Shown piece after piece: positions 6,535-16,519 of a stretch of 58,700 nucleotides of DNA. The translations under genes were made by a program, and so were the position numbers. The notes below the pieces were generated by a model, which worked only from the letters and a program-made list of their open reading frames with translations, was not told the DNA's origin and ran no database searches. Each line of letters opens with the position of its first letter. Within the stretch, counting starts at the first letter, position 1. The stretch comes from a bacterium (GTDB taxonomy: Bacteria > Bdellovibrionota_C > UBA2361 > SZUA-149 > JAEUWB01), in assembly GCA_016786595.1 (NCBI GenBank), contig JAEUWB010000039.1, positions 1 to 58,700 of the forward strand, written 5' to 3'.

Positions 6535-9500
6535 TTAGAACCGAGCGCGAATCCACTCAAAAGCTGCGCGAAAACTTAACAACCACGGAGAGAGTTCATC
6601 AGACTTGAAACGTTCCTGCGGATAATACCCCCAATTCCAAGGAAAAAGTGAGCGTTCAAGATGCGGCATAATCACTAGGTGTCTGCCATCTTTCGAGCAA
6701 ACACCCGCAGCGTTATAGTCCGCTCCATTAGGATTAAGTGGATAACTACTGGAGAGGTAGCGCACAGGAATATCATAGTCAGATTCGTTACCTGGCAACA
6801 CAAAGCGTCCCTCACCATGGGCAACCCAAATCCCAAGTTTCGTGCCAATTAAAGGTTTAAGCATAATGCTTGCCGTATCTCTGATTTCAACCCCGAGAAA
6901 AGCGCTTTCAAACTTCCTTGAAGCATTTTGTTGCATCGTCAATCCAGGGAAATAGCGATCTCTTACCAAATCAAGAGCAGCTACAAGCTGACAACCATTA
7001 CAAACTCCGATTGAAAGGGTATTGTCTCGGGCATAAAAACGTTCCAGAGCTTCGCGAGCACGAGCATTAAACAAACATGCGCCAGCCCAGCCTTTACCCG
7101 CACCAAGCACATCGCTATTAGCAAATCCTCCTGGGAAGGCAATCATCGAGATGTCTTCAAGTGTTTCACGTCCAGAGATCAAATCACTCATCGTCACATC
7201 GCGAACATCAAAGCCAGCGGCAAAAAGTCCCATTGCCATTTCACGATCCCCGTTGGTCCCCTGCTCGCGAATCACAGCAGCCACAACCCCACTACTGCTT
7301 GCCCGCAGTGGGTCAATCTGGTGAGCACTCTTTTTGCCTGTAAAACTCTTGGGGAAGCTAAAATTTAGTGGCAGTTTGTCGAAATTCTCCAAGCGCTCTG
7401 CTGCTTTACCGGGAGCTGTCTGCATTTGATCAAAAAGTGCGGAAGGTTTAAACCAAGCTTTACGTAGTTCGCTGAGTTGTGGCTGCCACGTAAAGCTTGT
7501 CGTGGAAAGTGTAATTGCTTTGTCACTTGATACTCGCGCTAAAGTAAATGCTTCGATTTTAGTGGTTGTAAATTGGGCAATAATATCCTTACTGTCTGTT
7601 TCACGGACCTGGATAATTACTGCTGGCTTTTCGCATAAATAAAAGTCAGGACTAAGCTTTACTTCAGTAGAAAATCCAAGCTCTCCAGCAAAAGCCATTT
7701 CAAGAAGAGTAGCAATCACACCACCACTTGAAACATCGTGCCCAGAAAGAATTTTTTCATCAACAATTAACTGCTGAATGAGCTCCAACCCGGATTTAAA
7801 TTTTTTCGCATCAGCTACGGTCGGGCAAATATCTCCGATTAATGACCGGGTTTGCGCATAAGCGCTCCCACCAAGAGGGTTAGTACTCAAGCCACTTAAA
7901 TTGAGATATATCAGCACCGTTTGACTACCGGCCTTGAGATCCGGGGTAACGCAAGCTGTTACGCGCTTGGTTGGTGCAACTGCTGTCACAATCACAGTTC
8001 CTGGAGAACGCACCTCCAAAGTCTTTTGCTGTTGATTTAATTCCTCAGCACCGTAAAGCGTTGTCATCGAAAGCGAATCTTTTCCCGTCGGCACGGGAAT
8101 CCCAAGTTCAATGCAAAATTCTGACAAGGCTTTAACTGCTCGATAGAGTCGTGCATTCTCTCCTGGTCGCTTAGCCGGCCACATCCAGTTAGCAGAAAGC
8201 GCAACTCGAGCGAGCCCACCTTCCAGTGGAGCCCAGATCAAATTGGTCAGCGCTTCGGCAACGCTTAAAATTGCACCAGCTTGCGCATCAATCAAACCAG
8301 CTATCGGTGCATGGCCGATTGCTGTCGCCACGCCAGATTCACCAGTAAAATCCAAAGTTGAAATGGAAACGTTACTGAGTGGTAACTGCAACGCTCCAAC
8401 ACATTGCTGCCGGGCGACCCTTCCACCGACGCAGCGGTCTACTTTATTCGTTAACCAATCCTTACAAGCAACTGACTCGAGCGATAAAAGATCCAACACC
8501 GTTGTTGTAAAACTCTCAGCCGTATTGATTTCAGCTTGAAGTGCTTGCACTTGATAGCTGAGTTCTTGATCCTCGAGTTTAAGCTTAGGAGAACTGCCAA
8601 ATAAAACTGCAGTCGGGAGGTTAAATGGAGTAGATGAGTCTGCTTCTTCAAAAACAATTTTTCCATCGCCAGTTAGTTCGCCCACAACGTAGCATGGAGC
8701 ATTCTCACGCAGGCACACGGCCTGAACCAAGGGTAAATCTTTGGCAGCGACAATTAAACCCATGCGTTCTTGCGATTCATTACAAAGAATCTCGCGGACC
8801 GACAAAGTCTCGTCACCAATTGGCAAAGCGCGGATTTTAATTTTACCACCAGTAGCTTCAAGCAATTCAGAGAAGCAGTTAATGTGCCCGCCTGCGCCAT
8901 GATCGTGAATCAACTTAATTGGGTTTTCAGGAAGTTCTGCCAAAGCGCGAATCGCGTTAAAAACGCGCTTCTGCATCTCGGGATTAGCCCGTTGAATGGC
9001 TGTGAGTTCTAAATCTTTAGCGTAATTTCCAGCATCAACTGAGCTTACCGATCCACCAGCAAGTCCAATGCGGTAGTTATCACCGCCAAGCACCACAACT
9101 TTATCGCCGATTTGAGGTTTTAATTTATGCGCCTGGTTTAAATTGGCATAGCCCGTCCCACCAGCAAGCATGACAGTGCGATCGTAGCCGTAAAATGCAA
9201 GATTTGATTGACCTTCAAAGGTCAACAGCGAACCACAAAGCATTGGTTGACCAAATTTATTACCGAAATCTGAAGCGCCAAGAGAAGCTTTAATTAAAAT
9301 TTGAGAAGGAGTTTGATACTTCCAGGGGCGTTCAGCAAATGCTTGCTCCCAATTCTTTGCTCGTGAGCCTTTAAGCCGCGGGTAAGCAGTCATATAGACA
9401 GAAATCCCAGCGAGTGGAATTCCTGCTTGTCCACCCGCCATGCGGTCGCGAATCTCTCCGCCAGATCCAGTTGAGGCGCCGTAAAAGGGTTCAACGGTAG

Positions 9501-10257
9501 TTGGGAAATTATGCGTTTCGGCTTTAAGAGACAAAACTACCTCTGTCGGCTGAAGCTGATATGTTCCGGGGCGGTCAACAGCATTTGGAACAAATTGCGT
9601 GGTAGCAGCACCTTGAATGAAAGCAACGTTATCGGAGTATGCAGAAACCACATGCGCTCCAGACTGTTTAGTTGTCTCTTTAATCCAAGCAAATAGAGAT
9701 TTTTCCTGAACTTGATTGTTAATTACAAAGCTGCCGTTAAAGATTTTGTGACGGCAGTGCTCTGAGTTGATTTGTCCAAAAGCAAAAATCTCTACATCGG
9801 TAAGTTCACGCTCTAGACTTGTTGCAGCTGATTTTAAAAAATCAAGTTCCTCACGAGAAAGCGCTAACCCATGTTCAAGGTTAAAAGCTTCAATGTCTTT
9901 AACGCCAAAAGTTAGAGCTGGTTTAGTGCTATTCTGTAGGGTTACTTCACTGAGTTCATGATATTCAGCTTGAAGCATTGCGTCGAAATCAACCGCTGTC
10001 TGAGCTTTGATTTTTTGGAAGCTCTCAATCCGAGAAATTCCCTGGATTCCCATATTGCGCAGCACATCAGTTACGTTTGTCGACCAAGGCGAAAGCATTT
10101 CCTTCCTCGGGCCGATAAAGCGGCCCGAAATTTTACCCGTGGGCACAAGGTCTGCTTCAAGAATCCATTTAAGTTTTTCTATATCTTTGGTTGAGAGTGG
10201 GTCAGCAGATTGAATTAAAAATGAAAACTCTTGATGATCAAATAGAGTAGAAGACAT
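6535..10257 (-). CDS. purL: Phosphoribosylformylglycinamidine synthase, single-chain PurL
   Basis: Converts FGAR, glutamine and ATP to FGAM, step 4 of purine synthesis. This is the large fused form (about 1240 residues), with an N-terminal PurS-like domain, two AIRS-type synthetase halves and a C-terminal class I glutaminase. Seen motifs are GQINSEHCRHK, KAETHNFPT, GSGGEIRDR and LIHDHGAGGH. In the glutaminase are FPGGFANSDVLGAGKGWA, the nucleophile in GVCNGCQ and PHLERSLFPW. The ATG at 10257 follows the upstream stop by 2 bp; an in-frame TTG at 10263 is less likely. It is co-transcribed with the two membrane genes upstream. Confidence 0.97.
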   Translation of the reverse strand: MSSTLFDHQEFSFLIQSADPLSTKDIEKLKWILEADLVPTGKISGRFIGPRKEMLSPWSTNVTDVLRNMGIQGISRIESFQKIKAQTAVDFDAMLQAEYHELSEVTLQNSTKPALTFGVKDIEAFNLEHGLALSREELDFLKSAATSLERELTDVEIFAFGQINSEHCRHKIFNGSFVINNQVQEKSLFAWIKETTKQSGAHVVSAYSDNVAFIQGAATTQFVPNAVDRPGTYQLQPTEVVLSLKAETHNFPTTVEPFYGASTGSGGEIRDRMAGGQAGIPLAGISVYMTAYPRLKGSRAKNWEQAFAERPWKYQTPSQILIKASLGASDFGNKFGQPMLCGSLLTFEGQSNLAFYGYDRTVMLAGGTGYANLNQAHKLKPQIGDKVVVLGGDNYRIGLAGGSVSSVDAGNYAKDLELTAIQRANPEMQKRVFNAIRALAELPENPIKLIHDHGAGGHINCFSELLEATGGKIKIRALPIGDETLSVREILCNESQERMGLIVAAKDLPLVQAVCLRENAPCYVVGELTGDGKIVFEEADSSTPFNLPTAVLFGSSPKLKLEDQELSYQVQALQAEINTAESFTTTVLDLLSLESVACKDWLTNKVDRCVGGRVARQQCVGALQLPLSNVSISTLDFTGESGVATAIGHAPIAGLIDAQAGAILSVAEALTNLIWAPLEGGLARVALSANWMWPAKRPGENARLYRAVKALSEFCIELGIPVPTGKDSLSMTTLYGAEELNQQQKTLEVRSPGTVIVTAVAPTKRVTACVTPDLKAGSQTVLIYLNLSGLSTNPLGGSAYAQTRSLIGDICPTVADAKKFKSGLELIQQLIVDEKILSGHDVSSGGVIATLLEMAFAGELGFSTEVKLSPDFYLCEKPAVIIQVRETDSKDIIAQFTTTKIEAFTLARVSSDKAITLSTTSFTWQPQLSELRKAWFKPSALFDQMQTAPGKAAERLENFDKLPLNFSFPKSFTGKKSAHQIDPLRASSSGVVAAVIREQGTNGDREMAMGLFAAGFDVRDVTMSDLISGRETLEDISMIAFPGGFANSDVLGAGKGWAGACLFNARAREALERFYARDNTLSIGVCNGCQLVAALDLVRDRYFPGLTMQQNASRKFESAFLGVEIRDTASIMLKPLIGTKLGIWVAHGEGRFVLPGNESDYDIPVRYLSSSYPLNPNGADYNAAGVCSKDGRHLVIMPHLERSLFPWNWGYYPQERFKSDELSPWLLSFRAAFEWIRARF

Positions 10258-10259
10258 GG

Positions 10260-11753
10260 TCAACGCTTAGTAAATATTTGCCACGAGATTCGCCTCTCGG
10301 GCTTGAGTTTAGAATCATTATCTGTAACTGCCTGCCATTCTGGCGCGGCTTTAAGTATTTGAGCTAAAGGCTCTATACTGAGGCTAAGTATGGCATTAGC
10401 TGAGGTTTTTTGGGAAATTTCATTCCAGTTTCGGCCAGTTTGGGTCAACTCCTTAAACGCTCGAGCCATTTGTGGATCATTTTGAATGGTGAAAAAATCG
10501 CTACTGATCTTGAGCTGCACATTACCCGACCTAGCCGCACTCAAAAGTAGCGGTCCGGCTAACTTTGGATTTAAGATTACAACCGTGGGATTCAAATCTA
10601 AGAGCTGCTTGACTGCAGCTTCAAAAACGCGGTCTTTGAATAGGGGCTTTTGCCAAAGCGCATTAACATGCACAATTGAAAAACATAATAACACCCAAAT
10701 CAGGCCAAGTAATGAAAGTTTTTCTGTAAGTTGACTAAGCTTAAGAATTGCAATCTTCAGCGGATTATCCCCAGCAAGAATTGGCCAAATTCGTGCAAGT
10801 ATTGCACCCAAGATCAGCATACCCACACCAACTAAGCGCGGCTCAATTAAAGCAAGCCCGAGGGCTAGACTGACCACTAGATATTCAGTCTGATGTAGCT
10901 TTACATTAAAGCGTACTCGGCAAAGACTTAAGAGACAAAGTTGGATCAAGAAAAAAGCAAAGCTAAACGAGAGTAATGGATTTTGCCAGTCAGCTGATAA
11001 AAATTGCTCCAAGCTCAGCTCGAAGTGTCGCAGCTGAGCTTGGATTAGATTCAAACTTAAAATCTGACCGTCAACAGCAAGCGTAAAACTTAAGCAGACA
11101 GCTACGAGTATTGCAAATTTTTGCCCCGCTTTGATCGTTAAACTTAAAATATAAATGCTGATTAATAAGCTTGCTGGTAAACTTACTGCACTTGAACGCG
11201 CAAGCATCCATACGGAAAATACTAGAGCAGTAAAAATTATTTTTTGAGGCCTCTGCTGATACAGTTGCAGCAAAGTCATAGAGCAAATTGTAAAAAAAAG
11301 TAGAAATAATTCAGGGTTAAGATCTGCTTCAATAAAAAGTCCAAGCCCAGTGACTAAAGTAAGTCCAAGGGAAAAAGCTTCTGCAGCACTTAATCGTAGA
11401 AATAATTTAAAAACTAAATAGAAACTCAGTGTAATCAAGGAAAACTTTAGTAGCAGAAAAACAATTGGAGATTGTTCTAAGAAGACCTGGTCAATCACGG
11501 CCAGGCAAATACTTGGAAGCCAAATTGAGTTAGTGGTTAGGCCCGATCCGAATTCAGCATGCATCCAATTTAGCGCAGAAAAAATTCCAACTCTAAGCTG
11601 CTCAGCCCCAGTCAAGCGTGAGAAATAAAATTCAGCCGAGCTAATTTGTTGTGTGATATAAAGTGCTGCAACGAAAAGAAGGATGAAAAATAGTTGTAGG
11701 TTTTTCTTTTCCGGAAAAGGCTTCTCTCCGCTGCTCGATGAAAAGTGCTGCAC
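10260..11753 (-). CDS. Polytopic membrane protein, GT-C-like glycosyltransferase candidate
   Basis: 497 residues with about ten hydrophobic segments across residues 20-370 and a soluble C-terminal tail of about 120 residues. The overall shape resembles bacterial GT39/PMT-like membrane glycosyltransferases, but the first loop has no certain DxD or DE motif, so the call rests on topology. It lies immediately before purL (2-bp gap to the ATG) and 1 bp after the gene upstream. This suggests one transcript, though purL need not share its function. Confidence 0.5.
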   Translation of the reverse strand: MQHFSSSSGEKPFPEKKNLQLFFILLFVAALYITQQISSAEFYFSRLTGAEQLRVGIFSALNWMHAEFGSGLTTNSIWLPSICLAVIDQVFLEQSPIVFLLLKFSLITLSFYLVFKLFLRLSAAEAFSLGLTLVTGLGLFIEADLNPELFLLFFTICSMTLLQLYQQRPQKIIFTALVFSVWMLARSSAVSLPASLLISIYILSLTIKAGQKFAILVAVCLSFTLAVDGQILSLNLIQAQLRHFELSLEQFLSADWQNPLLSFSFAFFLIQLCLLSLCRVRFNVKLHQTEYLVVSLALGLALIEPRLVGVGMLILGAILARIWPILAGDNPLKIAILKLSQLTEKLSLLGLIWVLLCFSIVHVNALWQKPLFKDRVFEAAVKQLLDLNPTVVILNPKLAGPLLLSAARSGNVQLKISSDFFTIQNDPQMARAFKELTQTGRNWNEISQKTSANAILSLSIEPLAQILKAAPEWQAVTDNDSKLKPERRISWQIFTKR

Positions 11754-12875
11754 TTATGCCCGCTCCTTACGAGAGATGCGATGTAGGTTGCGAATATTCT
11801 CTAATGCGCTAGTGCTACCACGATAAGCGATACCCGCGTTAAAGCCAATTTGCTTAGCAATAATTAACTGCTTCTTTGCTACTCCTAAGTCTTTGGGGGT
11901 CTTAGCCAGTAGAATGCGCACTACTCCCAAATTATTGCGAATCGCAGCATGTAGCGCTGGCACTTCTTCACCGCGAAGCTTAAATAAGGCGCCATTAAGC
12001 TCACGCTCAGCACAGCGTAGTAAGGCAATTTGCGCAGTATCAGCCAAGTATTCTTTCAGGTAATAGTTGGCTAAAATTAACTTCGCAAGCGAGCGCGGAG
12101 CCGTCTGCCAGCCACTAATATTAGTATAGCGAAATTGCAGCAAGCGGCTAAACAAATCCGAGCTATCGGTCTCTAGCGATAAGACCTCTGCTAATTCTGT
12201 AAAATATTGATCGGCAAGCGCCTTCGGGTGAGTTGAGATCGTAAGTATCTCTGGAATTGTCACGATTGCAAAATCGACATTGCCTAAAGTAACTTGAAGA
12301 TTGCGACCCTGCTTGCTGATGCCAGGTAAATTTTGAGAACTGAAGATTTTCAACTCAGCAGGGAAATAAATACTCAGTTCTTTAACATTGCCACCTACTA
12401 ACATTGTAGCAAACGAACTTTTCTCGAAAAAATCTTTCGCTGCTTGCAAGTTCTGGATACGGTTTTCGATAATTCCAAAGCGTGATTTGAAATTATGGGC
12501 TTCGGCAAGACTTTGAAAATTTCTGCGCATCGTGAATGCATGAAAACCAAAACGGTCGTCAGTAAAACGAGTTAAATAAGGTCCTGGCCTGTAAAGCACT
12601 GAGGGTAAAAACCCGCGGATGTATAAAATGCCTGCAGCCCAGAGCACGAACCCAACAAGAATCAAAGCCCGTGGAATACAAAGACCAAGGGCATTTAAAT
12701 ATAAAACTAAGATCAGCGTGAGAATTGGGAAAAAAACCATCTGTAAGTCATCTAAAGGATAACCTGCAGTTTTCAAGACCAGTGTAATACCTAGCACTAA
12801 GACTAAGAGCAGGGCATAGATTTTGGGCAATCCGGCATGATCTGATTGTTTCATGGATCTTAGAGGCCAATGCAT
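11754..12875 (-). CDS. Membrane protein with large soluble C-terminal domain, unknown
   Basis: 373 residues. Three hydrophobic helices (about 18-36, 44-62, 68-90) precede a soluble domain. The final 120 residues are helix-rich (LAKLILANYYLKEYLADTAQ, AIRNNLGVVRILLAKTP) and may form a TPR-like fold. No catalytic motif was recognised. It heads the minus-strand run that leads to purL. The start could be the ATG at 12875 or an internal ATG at 12854. Confidence 0.6.
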   Translation of the reverse strand: MHWPLRSMKQSDHAGLPKIYALLLVLVLGITLVLKTAGYPLDDLQMVFFPILTLILVLYLNALGLCIPRALILVGFVLWAAGILYIRGFLPSVLYRPGPYLTRFTDDRFGFHAFTMRRNFQSLAEAHNFKSRFGIIENRIQNLQAAKDFFEKSSFATMLVGGNVKELSIYFPAELKIFSSQNLPGISKQGRNLQVTLGNVDFAIVTIPEILTISTHPKALADQYFTELAEVLSLETDSSDLFSRLLQFRYTNISGWQTAPRSLAKLILANYYLKEYLADTAQIALLRCAERELNGALFKLRGEEVPALHAAIRNNLGVVRILLAKTPKDLGVAKKQLIIAKQIGFNAGIAYRGSTSALENIRNLHRISRKERA

Positions 12876-12961
12876 GCTATGACTCCGTACTCAGGTAATC
12901 GTTCTCAGCAAACGAAGACTTGAAATCGAGCAATCTCTTTGGAGCACAAATTTGTAGTAAC

Positions 12962-14140
12962 ATGACTGACGTAAAGGGAAATTTGCATACTGGGACAAGA
13001 ATTGGAAGGTCTCCTTTTTTAAATACTGAGCAGGCATTAACTCAGGATTTAAATGCTAATACTTCGGAACTAATTCATTTTATTAGTCATGAAATTGATA
13101 ACCCAGTCACGGCAATTGTCTCCTTAGCTTCGGTTTTGCCGCGCACAGCGAGCGACCAAGAACGTATCTCGCATTTCTCGGATTTAATTGCTCAAGAAGC
13201 CTGGAAAATCAGTCGCTTAACTGAAAAGTTGACCTATCTACTCTCAACCAGAGCAACGGCGAAAGTACCCTGTAGTCTTATGACTACAGTTGAGCGCGTC
13301 AAACAAAAATTGTCCGCTGAAAAATTATTCACAAATTGGCAGATCTCAATACAAATTACGAGCAAAGCTTCGGAGGTAATGTTTGAGTTCCATCAGCTTG
13401 CACTTTTGGTGCGTGAATCAATTTTTATTATGCGTAATATTGGAGAGCTCCTCCAAACCGAGCAAAAGCAAATTCAAATCACTGCCGAAAGTGACAATAA
13501 TGAAGTAATATTTTCCACAAAGGTTTCTACAAAAAAACAATTCGAGAGTGATTTGAGTTTACTTTTTGACTGCGCAGCAGCAGAGAGCTCTCAAACAAAA
13601 GAACTAAGTTTGGCACTAGCTGTAACCAACGCCATTGCTCAGCGATTTGGCTGCGAATTTGAAATCGAAGAAGAAACCACCAGCACTGGCTTCGATTACC
13701 ACCTCACAACCTACCTGAAAAAAGCAACCGCGAGTAAAACCTTGCCAAGCCTTGGAGCTGAAACTCTGGCATCAACTTCAAGCCTTAGTATTCTTATCGT
13801 TGATGATGAACCAGTAGTTGCTACTGGCCTAAAGAAAATTATCGAACTTTCCTTTCGTGGCGCAGAGGTGAAACTCTGTAGCCCTGAGGACGCACAAGAA
13901 CATCTTAAATCTGGGGCCGCTTGTGCTTTAGTCTTATGCGATCTGCATCTACCAGGATATTCTGGAGTTAACTTACGAACTGAACTAATTGAGCTCCGAC
14001 CTGATTTGTCTAAACGAATCTTGATGATGACTGGCGACAAATCCAGCACTGAAGTGCAAATGCTTGAACCACTGGTAATGTATAAGCCATTTGATGCAGA
14101 AACATTAATTTTAAAAATTCGAGAAACTCTTGGTCTCTAA
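12962..14140 (+). CDS. Degenerate histidine kinase with C-terminal receiver domain
   Basis: About 392 residues. A HisKA dimerisation domain carries the phospho-acceptor His in LIHFISHEIDNPVTAIVSL. The following ATPase-like region lacks a recognisable N-box Asn and the G1/G2 glycine motifs; only ALAVTNAIAQRFG resembles the end of a HATPase domain. A complete receiver follows (about residues 280-392) with LIVDDEP, the phospho-acceptor Asp in LCDLHLPGYSG and the Lys in YKPFD. It probably cannot autophosphorylate, and may act as a phosphotransfer scaffold or phosphatase. The ATG at 12962 is preferred over the TTG at 12920. Its stop overlaps the def start (TAATG). Confidence 0.75.
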   Translation: MTDVKGNLHTGTRIGRSPFLNTEQALTQDLNANTSELIHFISHEIDNPVTAIVSLASVLPRTASDQERISHFSDLIAQEAWKISRLTEKLTYLLSTRATAKVPCSLMTTVERVKQKLSAEKLFTNWQISIQITSKASEVMFEFHQLALLVRESIFIMRNIGELLQTEQKQIQITAESDNNEVIFSTKVSTKKQFESDLSLLFDCAAAESSQTKELSLALAVTNAIAQRFGCEFEIEEETTSTGFDYHLTTYLKKATASKTLPSLGAETLASTSSLSILIVDDEPVVATGLKKIIELSFRGAEVKLCSPEDAQEHLKSGAACALVLCDLHLPGYSGVNLRTELIELRPDLSKRILMMTGDKSSTEVQMLEPLVMYKPFDAETLILKIRETLGL

Positions 14141-14691
14141 TGTCGACGTTAAAAATTCGCATTTATCCTGACCCCGTGCTCCGCGTAAAATGCACGCCAG
14201 TTCCAACTATTACCGCCGAAATTAAAACGCTGCTCGATGATATGGCAGAAACGATGTATCAAGCTTCGGGCATTGGTCTTGCCGCCTCACAAGTCGGATC
14301 AACTCATCGAGTAATTGTTGTCGATCTGCGCGAAGAAACAGCAGAACATGCTGATTTTAAAAATCAGGAAGATGCCTCGGACGGAGCCAGTTTGGGTTTA
14401 CTGCAATTAGTTAATCCTGAAATTATTAGTGCTTCAGGTAAAACCTCAATTGAAGAAGGCTGCTTGAGTATCCCGGGTATTCGCGAAGAAGTTCCTCGGG
14501 CTAAATCTATCGCCCTTAAGGCGCTCACAAAAGATGGTCAACCGTTTGAGCTTAACGCCACAGGCTTACTGGCGATCTGCTTACAGCATGAAATTGATCA
14601 CTTAAATGGGGTCTTATTTATCGATCGCCTAGGCGCCGTTAAAAAGCAGTTAATTAAAGCTAAGCTGAAGAAACTTGAGCAAGCGAAATAG
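14140..14691 (+). CDS. def: Peptide deformylase
   Basis: Removes the N-formyl group from nascent proteins. 183 residues with all three family motifs: GIGLAASQVG, EGCLSIPG (the metal-binding Cys) and QHEIDHLNG (the two metal-binding His and the catalytic Glu). An insertion of about ten residues rich in Asp/Glu sits near residues 65-85. Its ATG overlaps the stop of the kinase gene, and fmt follows 14 bp later, the common def-fmt pairing. Confidence 0.97.
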   Translation: MSTLKIRIYPDPVLRVKCTPVPTITAEIKTLLDDMAETMYQASGIGLAASQVGSTHRVIVVDLREETAEHADFKNQEDASDGASLGLLQLVNPEIISASGKTSIEEGCLSIPGIREEVPRAKSIALKALTKDGQPFELNATGLLAICLQHEIDHLNGVLFIDRLGAVKKQLIKAKLKKLEQAK

Positions 14692-14705
14692 CATAAACGC
14701 AAGTA

Positions 14706-15692
14706 ATGGCAGACAAAGTCTATAACATTATTTTTTTCGGAAGCCCTGAATTTGCTGTGCCAAGCTTATCCGCGCTTAGCGCGGATCGACGCTTCAATCT
14801 TTTAGCTTGTATCACTCAAACTGATAAACCTGCTGGACGAGGACAAAAGTTAAGCCCTCCCGCTGTGAAAGTTTTAGCGCAAAAATTGGGCCTGCCAGTC
14901 TTTCAACCCAAATCGCTAAAAAATATCCTGCAGAGCGAAACTGATTTCGGTCGTTTTTTACAAACTCATCAGCAAATCGATGCAGCCATTCTTGTCGCCT
15001 ACGGTAAAATTATACCACCAGAATTACTACAATACCCAGGCTTCGGAGTGATTAATATTCATCCATCCGATCTCCCACGCTGGCGTGGTCCAGCTCCGAT
15101 GCAACATACGATTCGCGCCGGAGATAAATCGACTGCAATCTCAATCATGCAGCTTGATACTGGAGTTGATACTGGACCTGTCTTTGCAAAAAAACATTTT
15201 ACCGTGTCGCCAAATGAAACTTTTGGAGAATTGCACGATAGACTTGCTGTAGCAGGTGCTAAATTCTTACTAGAAGTTTTACCTGAAATCTTAACTGCGC
15301 AGCTTAAAGCAGAAGAGCAGCTAGATTCAAATGTAACTTTTGCTGAAAAATTTCCTAAAGATTATTTTAAAATCGACTGGAATCAGGCACCAGAAGTTGT
15401 AACTCAACAAATCCATGCACTTTCGCCAAGCCCTGGGGCACGTACAAATTATCAAGGCCAATTAATTAAAATTTATCGCACACGGCTAACAAATCTAAAG
15501 CTTAATACTTATCAGCCAGACTGCTTTAAGGCTGGAACAATTGTTTCGATTTCACGTGGGGAGCTGCTTGTCGCTACAGGCCAAAACGGTATAGTAGCAC
15601 TCGAAGAACTACAGTTTGCCGGCAAAAAGATTTTGCCGATTAAAGACATCATTAACAGTAAAGTTTTTTCTAGAGGGGATTATTTTGAGTAA
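14706..15692 (+). CDS. fmt: Methionyl-tRNA formyltransferase
   Basis: Formylates Met-tRNAfMet using 10-formyl-tetrahydrofolate. 328 residues, usual length. The N-terminal part reads IIFFGSPEFAVPSL. The catalytic region has VINIHPSDLPRWRGPAPMQHTI with the family Asn/His, followed by MQLDTGVDTGP. The C-terminal OB-like domain is present. It pairs with def upstream. The rpe coding region starts inside its last codons (8-bp overlap). Confidence 0.97.
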   Translation: MADKVYNIIFFGSPEFAVPSLSALSADRRFNLLACITQTDKPAGRGQKLSPPAVKVLAQKLGLPVFQPKSLKNILQSETDFGRFLQTHQQIDAAILVAYGKIIPPELLQYPGFGVINIHPSDLPRWRGPAPMQHTIRAGDKSTAISIMQLDTGVDTGPVFAKKHFTVSPNETFGELHDRLAVAGAKFLLEVLPEILTAQLKAEEQLDSNVTFAEKFPKDYFKIDWNQAPEVVTQQIHALSPSPGARTNYQGQLIKIYRTRLTNLKLNTYQPDCFKAGTIVSISRGELLVATGQNGIVALEELQFAGKKILPIKDIINSKVFSRGDYFE

Positions 15693-16344
15693 TTTAATTA
15701 TTGCGCCATCAATTCTCTCAGCCAACTGGGGGAAGTTTGCTGAAGAAGTACTTGCAGTTGAGCATGCAGGTGCAGATTGGATTCATATCGATGTGATGGA
15801 TGGTCAATTTGTCCCGCCAATTACTTTCGGGGCAGAACTTGTAAAAACCCTTAGACGACTTACCAAGCTTCCACTTGATGTCCACTTGATGGTCTTAACT
15901 CCAGAGCAGCAAATTGAGCAATTTGTTAAGGCTGGGGCTGATTCAATTACAATTCATTTTGAAGCAACCAACGATCCAACTAAAACACTTAAACAAATCC
16001 GTTCACTTGGCTGCAAGGCCGGCCTGGCCTTAAAGCCACAAACAGACGTGTCCAAGGCACTCCCGCTACTAGCTGAAATCGATTTATTGTTAGTGATGAG
16101 TGTAAATCCAGGATACAGCGGTCAGGCATTTATTCCTGAAACATTAAGTAAAATCAGAGCTGCAAGAAAATTAATCCAGGAAAGTGGCCTAAACATTAAA
16201 CTTCAAGTTGATGGCGGAGTTAAGGCTGATTCAGCGAAAGAGTGTGTGCAGGCTGGTGCAAATGTACTTGTTGCTGCCAGCTACATTTATCATTCCAGTT
16301 CATATAAAACAGCAATAAATTCATTAAGGTTATTGAATACTTAA
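15685..16344 (+). CDS. rpe: Ribulose-phosphate 3-epimerase
   Basis: Interconverts ribulose-5-P and xylulose-5-P in the pentose phosphate pathway. 219 residues, a TIM barrel with APSILSANW, WIHIDVMDGQFVPPI, LDVHLMV, ITIHFEA, VMSVNPGYSGQAF and LQVDGGVK, carrying the metal-binding His/Asp residues. I chose the TTG at 15685 because GAGGGG sits 6-9 bases upstream and the protein then matches the family N-terminus. A longer frame from 15616 would run deep into fmt. The overlap with fmt suggests coupling. Confidence 0.95.
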   Translation: MSNLIIAPSILSANWGKFAEEVLAVEHAGADWIHIDVMDGQFVPPITFGAELVKTLRRLTKLPLDVHLMVLTPEQQIEQFVKAGADSITIHFEATNDPTKTLKQIRSLGCKAGLALKPQTDVSKALPLLAEIDLLLVMSVNPGYSGQAFIPETLSKIRAARKLIQESGLNIKLQVDGGVKADSAKECVQAGANVLVAASYIYHSSSYKTAINSLRLLNT

Positions 16345-16450
16345 CTTCTGATTCTGTTTTAAAGGCGCTTAACTTAAAAGTTGTGCGCATAATGTATAGT
16401 TAAGAGTGAGAAAACGGGTAAGAGGTTTTTTTAATTCAGCTTCCTTGCAT

Positions 16451-16507
16451 TGATTGGTCCTTAGAGTGATTATTTTATTTATCGATAATTATTCTTAGGG
16501 CCAATCA
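16451..16507 (+). promoter_or_regulatory. Long leader hairpin upstream of the 16520 gene
   Basis: Two 23-nt arms, 16451-16473 and 16485-16507, pair almost fully: one T/T mismatch and three G/U pairs, with an 11-nt loop. The outer part is TGATTGGTCC against GGGCCAATCA. The stem ends 12 bases before the ATG, and the GGAAG ribosome binding site follows just outside it. It is not followed by a T-run, so it looks like a 5'-UTR structure rather than a terminator. Confidence 0.7.
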
Positions 16508-16519
16508 GCCTGGAAGAAA

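Noticed and set aside
6535-10257. Many antisense ORFs inside purL and other large genes
   Set aside because: Shadow frames of the codon pattern; no start signals or family motifs.
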